Source of the DNA: Aurantiochytrium sp. KH105
Lineage: Eukaryota; Sar; Bigyra; Thraustochytrida; Thraustochytriidae
Length of the DNA stretch: 64,000 bases
Direction: 5' to 3'
NCBI GenBank assembly: GCA_003116975.1
Contig: BGKB01000056.1
Span: 1 to 64,000 of the forward strand
Of this stretch, positions 53,732 through 64,000 are shown one piece after another. Both the position numbers and the translations under genes were made by a program. The stretch's first letter is position 1; every line of letters begins with the position of its first letter. A model generated the notes under the pieces. That model was not told the origin of the DNA. It searched no databases and worked only from the letters and a program-made list of their open reading frames with translations.

Positions 53732-54213
53732 CTTCGCAGTCCTCGGTCCCTCTGCAGCGATGCTAGCTGCTGTCTCCGTCCGCGCCGGAAGAGCTTCACC
53801 GCCGCGAAGTTGCAGTCGCTAGTTCATGATCTGAATGCTTGGGGACGCCTTGGTCAAAAAAAAAGAACGAAACGAAAGAACAAACAGGCCTACTTTGTTT
53901 TTATTTTGATTGCATGGATCGGCGATGCAAATGCTTACTGTTTGGCTTCTCATGCTCGCGGCTTTAAAGGCCAAGCACTGGTATCGCAGTGCATGCAAAA
54001 GCCCGCCACCCCCACCGCCACTGCTGCCGGACTTCGACGCGGCAGTCTTGCTTCAACCAGTTGGTGCGGCGGATTTGGCCTCAGAACCATTTCAGAACAG
54101 ACCCGGAACATCGAGGATGCATAGTATATACCCGTAGAGGGCATACAAAGCGCAACTGGCACAGAGAAGTTTTAGTCGAATGCAAAGTGCCATTGGAGGG
54201 CACCAACGCCGCG
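53732..54213. promoter_or_regulatory. Shared upstream region of TspO-like and Prp5 genes
   Basis: About 480 bases between divergent starts. It should hold both promoters. No specific element recognised. Confidence 0.45.
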
Positions 54214-57200
54214 ATGGGGCGCAGCGAGACGGTGAGCGAGCGCGAGCGCGAGCGCGGGCGCGAACGCGAGCGCGAGCGCGGGAAGAAGGAAAAGAGGGAG
54301 AAGAGGGAGAAGAGGGAGAAGAAGGAGAGCAAAAGCAAAAGCAAAAAGAGCAAGAAAAGCAGTCGCAAACGTCACGGCGATGAGAGCAGGAGCCGTCGCA
54401 GGCACGACGACCGCCACGAGGACCGCCACCGCAGCAGGAGGAAACATGAGGATGAGCACGAGGAGGACTTTGACGACAAGAGACGAAAAAGGGAATTTTA
54501 CGATAAACCGAGCAGCCGGAAAAGATCTAGAGATCGCAAGAGGTCAAAAAGTCGTAAAAGGTCTCACTCCAGAACCTCGGTCTCTTCCTCTTCTTCAGCC
54601 TCCTCCTCGTCGTCCTCGTCGTCGTCCTCGTCCTCCTCGCCTGCATTGTCGCCTTCCAAATCTTCGCGATTGGATACAATGTCGAAAAGTGCTCAAGATG
54701 TTGCTGCGTCCAAACGTTCGAGCGCATCACCACCGACAAAGCGTCCAAGATCGCAGTCACCGCCAACACAACGTCACGAAGATTCCATCACTGCAAGTGT
54801 AGCTCGATCAACGACAAGGGACGAAGAAAAGGATTTTCTGGGGTCATCGTCCTCATCGAAATCTACTATTGCTCCTGTGGAGTCGACTCCCAAAGAGTCT
54901 CTAGAGGAGGAGAAGCTTCGCAAACGCCGCGAAAGGCTTCAACGATGGAAAGAAGAGCAGGCACGCAAGGCCGAGGAAAAGGAAAAGGAAACGGAAACAG
55001 AAATAGAAGAAAAGAGTAGAAATAAAGAAGTAGCAACAGCAACAGCAACAGCAACAACAACAGCAGCAACAACAGCAGCAACAACAGCAACAAGAAATGG
55101 AAACATTCCCCAAGCGCAAGCCCCGGCACTCTCCACATTTTCAGCTCCATCTTCCCAGACATTTGTACCTCGTCCCATGAAACTTAAGCGCGTCGGAATC
55201 TCTCGTGCACGGGCGAGAAATTCTGAGGATGACGAGGACGAGGACGAGGCCGGCCACGCCGCGCGACGTCGCGCGCAAAAGGGCGCGATGGCCTTTATGA
55301 AGAGACCAGGAGGTGCCTCTGCCGCCAAAGGGCCAAGTTATGCGGAGACCAACGACGATGAAGCCAACAATATGGACGATGGCGAAGAGGTGGATCCGCT
55401 CGATGCTTACATGGCCCAGCTTGGCCAAAGTGCGTCAGGCTCGGGCTCGGGCTCAGGCTCAGGCTCAGGCCCGGGCTCGAGCTTGGGACCTGCTCGCGAT
55501 GCAACAGCCACCCCCTTCGAGACCAGTAACGATACAAGAACAGCAGCAGCAACATCATCATCATCATCGGTAGCAGCAGCAACAACAACAACAAGAGCCC
55601 CGACACATGAGGATGGGAAGGAAAACGACAACGCTACGTCTCCTGCTGCCCGCGCCATCACGCTCGAGGAAATCATGTCCGAGATAAAGTCTGACATGGA
55701 CACCGCTGACGAGGCGAACGACGCGCGAGATCGCAAAAGGGGATCCGGCACGGCGCGTAAGGCCCAGCGCGAAGAGCGAAACGAACAGGGTAGCTTTCAT
55801 GCAGCCTTTTTGCAAGCGGCTCGCGCACGACGTGCCGCGGAAGAAGAGGAGACCCGTCGTCTCCGCGCCGAGCGGGCCAAGGAGGCCGAAGCTGCGAGCG
55901 CAGAGCTGCAAAAGGCAGAGCCCGTAGTTGGACGTGGTGGTAGCGCCGGGGAAGATGGCGTAGGGATCATGGGAGAGGACGACGGGGAGCAAGATGCCGT
56001 TCTCGCAGAGCTCAGCAAGCCAAGCGTGTCGGCCATTGACTTGCTCAAAGAAAAGGCTCGCAAGAAGGAGCTCGCGCCTGTCGATCATAGCAAGATCGAG
56101 TATGAGCCATTCACAAAGGACTTTTATGTCGAGGCCCCATCCCTCCGCGCCATGCCCGAAGGCCTTGTGGACCTCACTCGCAAGGAGCTGGAAATCACAA
56201 TTCGAGGCGCACGACCACTCCCCAAACCCATCGAGCAATGGGCCCAATGCGGACTCAGCGATCGCATCATGAACGTCTTGCAACGCAGAGGCTGGGAAAC
56301 ACCCTTTGCTATTCAGCGCCAGGCCATACCAGCAATCATGAGCGGGCGAGACCTGATTGGTGTGGCCAAGACTGGCAGTGGCAAAACGCTTGCATTTGTG
56401 GTGCCCATGATACGACACGTGCTAGACCAACGCGCGCTCGAGCCTGGCGAAGGTCCCATCGCCCTCATCATGGCACCTGCCCGAGAACTTGCGGTGCAGA
56501 TCAACGAGGAAGTCAAGAAATTTGCCCGGGCTTGCCAAGTGAATTCTCTGTGCTGCTATGGCGGCGTTGGCGTCAAAGACCAGATTTCGGCACTCAAGCG
56601 AGGTGTTGAGATCCTCGTCGCGACGCCGGGCCGTCTCATCGATTTGCTCACGGCCAACAACGGTCGTCTGCTCTCCTTGCAGCGCGTCACTTATATTGTT
56701 CTCGACGAGGCGGATCGGATGTTTGACATGGGCTTCGAGCCTCAGATCACCAAAGTGATTCGTAATACGCGTCCCACGCGGCAAATCGTCATGTTTTCCG
56801 CCACCTTCCCCCCGCTTGTGGAGCGTGTGGCGTCCGAGGTCCTCAAAGAGCGACCCACCATTATCGTTGTCGGGGGTCGTGCAAAGCCTCCCTCCAACAT
56901 CAAGCACCTCGTGGAAGTCCGCGAGCCGCACGACAAGTTCCCGCGTTTGCTGCAAATCCTCGGCGAATGGTACGACGAGGATCACCAAATTCTGGTCTTT
57001 GTCAAGACACAGGCAAGCTGCGACAAGCTTTTCCAACAGCTTGTGCAAATCGGCTACAGTTGTCTCACGCTACATGGAGGCAAGGACCAAATCGATCGCG
57101 ACAACACCATCACTGACTTCAAGAACAAGGTCACGACGCTGATGCTCGCCACGGGCGTTGCGGCACGTGGTCTCGACGTTGCAGACCTCCGGCTCGTAAT

Positions 57201-58095
57201 CAACTTTGACGTACCGAATCATCTCGAGGAGCTCATCCACCGCATTGGAAGAACAGGGCGTGCGGGTCGAGATGGAACAGCCTTCACCTTTATTGCCCCC
57301 GACGAGGCAATGTACGCACCAGACTTGGTAAAAGCGCTGCGAGATGCCAAACAAGAGATTCCGTCCGAAGTGTTGGCGCTCTCGGAATCTTACAAGCGTA
57401 AGATCGTTGCCGGTGAGGCCAAGTTCCGCAGCTCGGGTTATCGGGGCTCGGGTTTCAAGTTCACAGAAGACGAGAAGACTGCTTCGGCCAAGCAGCAAGA
57501 GCTCCTGCGCAAGGCCGAAGAGGTCAATCTTGGCATTCGCGGAGACGAAGATACCTCGCAAAATGCAGTGGAAGATCCAGCCGCTGCCGAGTCGGCACGC
57601 CACGAGGAGTCTGTGGCGCGTGCCACGCGGCTCGCTGAGAAGTTCGCAGCGAGCGGTGCGCCTGAGCAAGCGGGCGGTGCGTCGTCTTCCTCGTCTTCCT
57701 CGTCAAATGCGTCTGGGGCCGCAGACTCGGCTTTGACTCGAGTTCGTCAGAGCGTTGCAGCCGCTGTGGAACGAGTCAAGGATGCTTCTTCGCAGTTTAC
57801 CGAATTTATCATCATCAATGACTATCCGACCAAGGTTCGTTGGAAGATGACGCACAAGGACACATTGAACGCCATTACGGACAAGACTGGCGCGGGTATC
57901 ACGGTGAAAGGCCAATATTCTGCGCCCGGAACGTCGCACACGGCGTCCGAGCCGCCACTCTTTCTGCTTGTCGAGGGCGGGTCCTCTTACGATGTTGCGC
58001 GCGCTGCAACTGAGCTACGGCGCATTCTCGAGGAGACTACCCGTGACGTTGCGGCGTTGCCCTCGGGCACGAGCTCTCGCTATAAGGTGCTTTAA
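54214..58095 (+). CDS. PRP5: DEAD-box RNA helicase Prp5/DDX46
   Basis: A 1293-residue spliceosomal ATPase that acts with U2 snRNP when the branch site is chosen. The N-terminal half is Arg/Glu-, Lys/Ser- and Ser-rich (RS-like), with Ala/Thr runs coded by CAACAG-type repeats near 55030-55100. The helicase core (about 680-1050) has the Q motif FAIQRQAIPAI, motif I AKTGSGKT (about 718-725), PARELA, TPGR, DEAD in [13 protein letters not shown] (about 830), SATF, ATGVAARGLDV and [11 protein letters not shown] (about 1009). The C-terminus (about 1195-1285: TEFIIINDYPTKVRWKMTHKDTLNAITDKTGAGITVKG...LFLLVEG) is the KH-like tail found in DDX46/Prp5 and not in most DEAD-box proteins. The start at 54214 begins the RE-rich region; earlier in-frame starts lack support. 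Single exon. Confidence 0.95.
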   Translation: MGRSETVSERERERGRERERERGKKEKREKREKREKKESKSKSKKSKKSSRKRHGDESRSRRRHDDRHEDRHRSRRKHEDEHEEDFDDKRRKREFYDKPSSRKRSRDRKRSKSRKRSHSRTSVSSSSSASSSSSSSSSSSSSPALSPSKSSRLDTMSKSAQDVAASKRSSASPPTKRPRSQSPPTQRHEDSITASVARSTTRDEEKDFLGSSSSSKSTIAPVESTPKESLEEEKLRKRRERLQRWKEEQARKAEEKEKETETEIEEKSRNKEVATATATATTTAATTAATTATRNGNIPQAQAPALSTFSAPSSQTFVPRPMKLKRVGISRARARNSEDDEDEDEAGHAARRRAQKGAMAFMKRPGGASAAKGPSYAETNDDEANNMDDGEEVDPLDAYMAQLGQSASGSGSGSGSGSGPGSSLGPARDATATPFETSNDTRTAAATSSSSSVAAATTTTRAPTHEDGKENDNATSPAARAITLEEIMSEIKSDMDTADEANDARDRKRGSGTARKAQREERNEQGSFHAAFLQAARARRAAEEEETRRLRAERAKEAEAASAELQKAEPVVGRGGSAGEDGVGIMGEDDGEQDAVLAELSKPSVSAIDLLKEKARKKELAPVDHSKIEYEPFTKDFYVEAPSLRAMPEGLVDLTRKELEITIRGARPLPKPIEQWAQCGLSDRIMNVLQRRGWETPFAIQRQAIPAIMSGRDLIGVAKTGSGKTLAFVVPMIRHVLDQRALEPGEGPIALIMAPARELAVQINEEVKKFARACQVNSLCCYGGVGVKDQISALKRGVEILVATPGRLIDLLTANNGRLLSLQRVTYIVLDEADRMFDMGFEPQITKVIRNTRPTRQIVMFSATFPPLVERVASEVLKERPTIIVVGGRAKPPSNIKHLVEVREPHDKFPRLLQILGEWYDEDHQILVFVKTQASCDKLFQQLVQIGYSCLTLHGGKDQIDRDNTITDFKNKVTTLMLATGVAARGLDVADLRLVINFDVPNHLEELIHRIGRTGRAGRDGTAFTFIAPDEAMYAPDLVKALRDAKQEIPSEVLALSESYKRKIVAGEAKFRSSGYRGSGFKFTEDEKTASAKQQELLRKAEEVNLGIRGDEDTSQNAVEDPAAAESARHEESVARATRLAEKFAASGAPEQAGGASSSSSSSSNASGAADSALTRVRQSVAAAVERVKDASSQFTEFIIINDYPTKVRWKMTHKDTLNAITDKTGAGITVKGQYSAPGTSHTASEPPLFLLVEGGSSYDVARAATELRRILEETTRDVAALPSGTSSRYKVL

Positions 58096-58660
58096 AAAAC
58101 TTTACAGAAAGGGAAAGAAACAGATAGTCCTTCGCTCTTCGGAGTATGATTTGGTAAAAGCGACGACTTGACTTGTGTGGATTATGTTTGGTGAACACGC
58201 GCGCATGACTACGAGCTCAAAATGTTCGGTAAAACCATTTGCTCTTAACGTTTTTGCGTGCGATGGTCAGTCGTTCGAACCGAAGCTACGTCAGAAAGCT
58301 TGCTCTAGAATGATTGTCGTTGCCCTCGGCCTCGCCCCTGTAGTTGACTCCTCCCTCCTCCGTTTTTCCCACTGCCGCACGGTAAGACTGACGTAGGGCC
58401 CACGAAGCCGTCATGTATACTATCAACGAACTTAAACCTCTCTCACTGTGAATCAAGTGTCGCTCGTCGCTAGCAAGAACAGACTGTTTCGTCTGCAATA
58501 GCAGGATCGTGTCGCGTTGAGCCGGATCGCGTGGCGCGGTAACGCAAGCGGCGACGCGTCACGCGAGCTCGCAGCAGCAGCGCGCACAAAAACTGTCCGC
58601 CTGCAGTGCGAGCGAAAGAAAGCCAAAGTTGAGCGAAACGAAGCGAGCGAAAAGGGAAAA
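58096..58660. other. Intergenic region downstream of Prp5
   Basis: About 565 bases with no supported gene; it holds the Prp5 3' UTR and the promoter of the next gene on the same strand. Confidence 0.5.
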
Positions 58661-59389
58661 ATGCTCGCGCTCAGCTGGAGCCCGCTTGTGCGCGCCACGG
58701 CAGCACGGGTCGTGCGCAGGGCGCTGGCGACCAAGGTGCCTGTCGAGATAGCGGAGAAACCGCACGTCGTGCTCCAAGATGGGGCCGAGTACCGCGTACC
58801 GGCACCAGAGGAGGTGGCAGAAATGCCTCGTAAATTTCGCCAGCTGAGCAACGAGATCATCTTTGAGCTGTCGATCCACGGCAAGCACGGCGCGACCCGT
58901 GAGCGCCTCGTGCGTGAGATCATGCGGGTCGATCATTGCGATTGGGTCGTTGCTCGTCAAAAGGTGAGCGAAATGAACGACGTCAATGACAAATTCATCC
59001 CGTTTGCACAAGTACCTTACTACGTTGGTATGACGAGTGGGTTCTTGGGAGGCCTGATCTCGCTTCCGCTCGTCTTTCACAAGGGCACAGTGGTTTGGTT
59101 CGCCGAGAACGTCGTCAAGATGGACCCCTCTGAGATTCCTGTGGACGAAATGACCACGTGGTGGACCGTGGGCTCGTTTTCTTGGTCGTACATGGAGCCT
59201 CTCTTGGGCACGCTATCTTTTGTGCTTTTGGCGGCGCAATTCTCGCGCGCCAACATGCAGCACCTCGAATTTCATCCTTATTCTTCCAAGATCAACGCCA
59301 TGCGTGGCGATCGTCTCTGCCGTTTGTATCCCAACTATGAGAAGAGCATCGTCCGCGAATTTGCCATTACGGACTCATGGAACCGTTGA
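58661..59389 (+). CDS. Probable mitochondrial membrane protein of unknown function
   Basis: A 242-residue protein. The N-terminus (MLALSWSPLVRATAARVVRRALATK) is Arg/Ala-rich without acids and looks like a mitochondrial presequence. The middle has a charged helix region (EMPRKFRQLSNEIIFELSIHGKHG) and then two likely membrane segments: VGMTSGFLGGLISLPLVFHKGTVVWFAENV (about 125-153) and WWTVGSFSWSYMEPLLGTLSFVLLAAQF (about 166-193). The tail (HPYSSKINAMRGDRLCRLYPNYEKSIVREFAITDSWNR) is rich in charged and aromatic residues. I do not recognise the family. The start at 58661 is chosen because it begins the presequence; the frame is open to 58517. Confidence 0.8.
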   Translation: MLALSWSPLVRATAARVVRRALATKVPVEIAEKPHVVLQDGAEYRVPAPEEVAEMPRKFRQLSNEIIFELSIHGKHGATRERLVREIMRVDHCDWVVARQKVSEMNDVNDKFIPFAQVPYYVGMTSGFLGGLISLPLVFHKGTVVWFAENVVKMDPSEIPVDEMTTWWTVGSFSWSYMEPLLGTLSFVLLAAQFSRANMQHLEFHPYSSKINAMRGDRLCRLYPNYEKSIVREFAITDSWNR

Positions 59390-60121
59390 GTCTGAAAAGT
59401 GCAGCGCGAAGCCGTTGATGCTAAAGTAAATCGGGTCTGAATGTCCCAGGATGGGTGCACTTTGGGCTTTTGCAGCACCTTTCCAAAAGTGACTCTTCGG
59501 ATGCCTTTGTCATGGATCGCCGCTGGCCGCCGAGCTCCGGGAGGAGTGACTTTTGAACGCGTTATGAAACGAGAAGCAGTAGGCGCTACATGCACTCTTT
59601 TGCACAAAGATAGATATGCGGAACTGCTGTATGCGAGTGCGTGCGAAGCACTGCAACGACAATACCAACACATAAAATAATAAACTCATTTCTCAAGCAA
59701 GCGAGCGCCAAGTCTTATTCTCAACAGACCAAACCAACTGTGTTTGAGAAGAAAAGAGAAAGTTGCAAGGGAAAAGTCATCTCCAGTTTGATGCGTACAC
59801 ATGGTTTTGGGGTTTACAAGCACAGTTTTTTTTGCAGATCGATCGTGCTTTGCGGGCAATTTCGAAGAGGTAGATTGACAATAACCCGCAAAAATACATC
59901 TTTCGACAGGGAGAGGAAAATATCTGTGCGCTGACTGATTGCACAACTTGCAAAAGTCGTTTGATGCCCAGGCTGACTGACTGCACAACTTGCAAAAGTC
60001 GTTTGAAAAAAAAAATGAAGTTTGTTCTTCTTTCTATTCTGCCAAGCTTCTTATTTCAACCAAATAATCTCAGAGACGACACACAACTTGAACCCATTTG
60101 TCGTTTAAGAATTTACTCAGC
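59390..60121. other. Convergent 3' region
   Basis: About 730 bases between the unknown mitochondrial gene and DBP2. A 34-base segment is duplicated at 59931-59964 and 59973-60006. No gene recognised. Confidence 0.5.
59931..60006. repeat. Direct repeat of 34 bases (period 42)
   Basis: Two copies of CTGACTGA(T/C)TGCACAACTT plus the following CGCAAAAGTCGTTTGA-like part, differing at one position, lie 42 bases apart. The second is followed at once by an A run. It lies about 115 bases beyond the DBP2 stop on its 3' side. Confidence 0.8.
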
Positions 60122-63123
<3,002 letters not shown>

Positions 63124-63523
63124 CCTGCCGCCGTGCTCTTCGCGGCCGCCGCTCCCGCGCTCTCCGTCCCTCCCTCCCTCCCTCTTTCCCTCCGCGCGTG
63201 CGTGCCCTCGCCCCGCCGCGCTCGCCCGCTCGCCCGCCTCGACTCGTTGGCGCTCTGCCGCCCGCCCTCGCTTCTCTCCCCTCGCGGAGGCGGAAAGAAA
63301 GGGATGCGTGCGAGCACTGCATTTCGGGGCCCGCTGGACACCTGTTTGCAGCGCAGCGGGGCGGCAGAACGGCGGCCCCTGCCCGCTGGTTTATTCGCAG
63401 AGTCGGTGACTCCGCGGACGGCGCGGCGGGGCGCGGCGCGGCGTGCGCGCGCGGGGCGGGGCCCTGCAGCGCATGCGGCGGAGGCGGCTCGGGAGGGAGG
63501 GCGGCCGCGCAAGTCCGGGGAGG
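63124..63523. promoter_or_regulatory. Shared upstream region of DBP2 and the last gene
   Basis: About 400 GC-rich bases between divergent start codons. No specific element recognised. Confidence 0.45.
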
Positions 63524-64000
63524 ATGGACGCCGAGCAGAGGCTGGTGCAGTCGGCCGAGGAGGGAAGAGAAGCAGGTTCCGAGGCCGCGGTTGCCGCCGC
63601 CGCCGCCGCCGCGACGACGAGGTCCGGCGGGAAGGGACTGTCCAAGTCAATGCGCGTCATCTGCGGCTTGTTGGCGGTGTGCAGCGCGATTCTTTGTGTT
63701 TCGATTGGAATCGATCTCCGCCTCGAATCGCGTACCAGCCGCTGGGAGAATATGGAGATGCCAAATGTCTTCAGCACCGTTGTCGACTCTGTGCGGACGC
63801 GGCAATCGTCGTCAGCTGCGGAGATGCAAGCGCAACTACGGGACAACGAGCTTGCAAACGACGCGGAGCAGAGCGAGCTCGACAATGACGAGAAGCTCGA
63901 CAATGACAACCATCGAGGAGGAGTCGATAACGAATTGCTTCAGGATCCTTTGGAGCGCCGTCTTGCTCTGCGGCTCGATGCGTCGCGCTTCCACGCTATC
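63524..64000 (+). CDS. N-terminal part of a single-pass membrane protein, cut by the window edge
   Basis: An open frame from the ATG at 63524 runs to the last base (159 codons so far) without a stop. The N-terminus is acidic, then has an Ala run (GCC repeats) and a short basic patch SGGKGLSKS before a hydrophobic segment MRVICGLLAVCSAILCVSIGI (about residues 44-64). After it comes a Ser/Gln/Asp/Glu-rich stem with DND repeats. This is the layout of a type II membrane protein such as a Golgi glycosyltransferase, but no catalytic domain is inside the window, so the function is open. Confidence 0.7.
   Translation, partial: MDAEQRLVQSAEEGREAGSEAAVAAAAAAATTRSGGKGLSKSMRVICGLLAVCSAILCVSIGIDLRLESRTSRWENMEMPNVFSTVVDSVRTRQSSSAAEMQAQLRDNELANDAEQSELDNDEKLDNDNHRGGVDNELLQDPLERRLALRLDASRFHAI

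Overview
The window looks like nuclear DNA of a GC-rich, gene-dense protist, most likely a stramenopile of the thraustochytrid (labyrinthulomycete) type. The reasons are: long, mostly intron-free reading frames with strong preference for C or G at third positions; two eukaryotic nuclear tRNA genes; WRKY19-like CxxxGC zinc repeats (common in stramenopiles); a GABA-B-like class C receptor together with a G-alpha subunit; flagellar genes (CFAP69, LEKR1-like) fitting a swimming zoospore; and a hybrid histidine kinase. The species assignment is inference. No transposon, virus-derived element or CRISPR array was recognised.

Layout. 1-3785 is a tandem array of a roughly 1.4 kb unit (two full copies and a truncated third) with strong C-over-G strand skew, followed by about 3.5 kb with no supported gene (3786-7314): a satellite or subtelomere-like end. 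From 7315 the window is ordinary gene-rich DNA: tRNA-Glu(CTC), a Ser-rich zinc-repeat protein, tRNA-Thr(CGT), a mitochondrial polyprenyl diphosphate synthase, a DapA-type lyase, a collagen-like membrane protein, a kinesin with a PDZ-like module, a hybrid histidine kinase, a LEKR1-like coiled-coil protein, G-alpha, a two-domain fluoride channel, a 6-phosphogluconolactonase-type propeller, cystathionine beta-synthase, CFAP69, SDHAF1, an F-box protein, a UBX/UIM protein, a class C receptor, a TspO-like membrane protein, Prp5/DDX46, a mitochondrial membrane protein of unknown function, DBP2/DDX5, and the 5' part of a further membrane protein that runs off the end.

Four genes can be resolved only by splicing, and I read the junctions directly: cystathionine beta-synthase (an 8-nt first coding exon), the F-box protein, the TspO-like protein and DBP2. 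All four introns lie near the 5' end of the coding region, start GTAAGT or GTACGT, and have a CTAAC or CTGAC branch-site-like motif upstream of the 3' AG. Prp5, the helicase that checks branch-site pairing by U2 snRNP, is in the same window. The DBP2 intron is unusually long (1.29 kb) and carries a long ATAGC array.

Functional links: the receptor and G-alpha are partners in principle; CFAP69 and LEKR1-like point to a motile cilium; COQ1-type synthase and SDHAF1 both feed the respiratory chain (ubiquinone side chain and complex II assembly); Prp5 and DBP2 are RNA helicases. Nothing resembles a bacterial operon; neighbours are simply closely packed, often convergent or divergent. Simple-sequence arrays are concentrated in GC-rich 5' regions.
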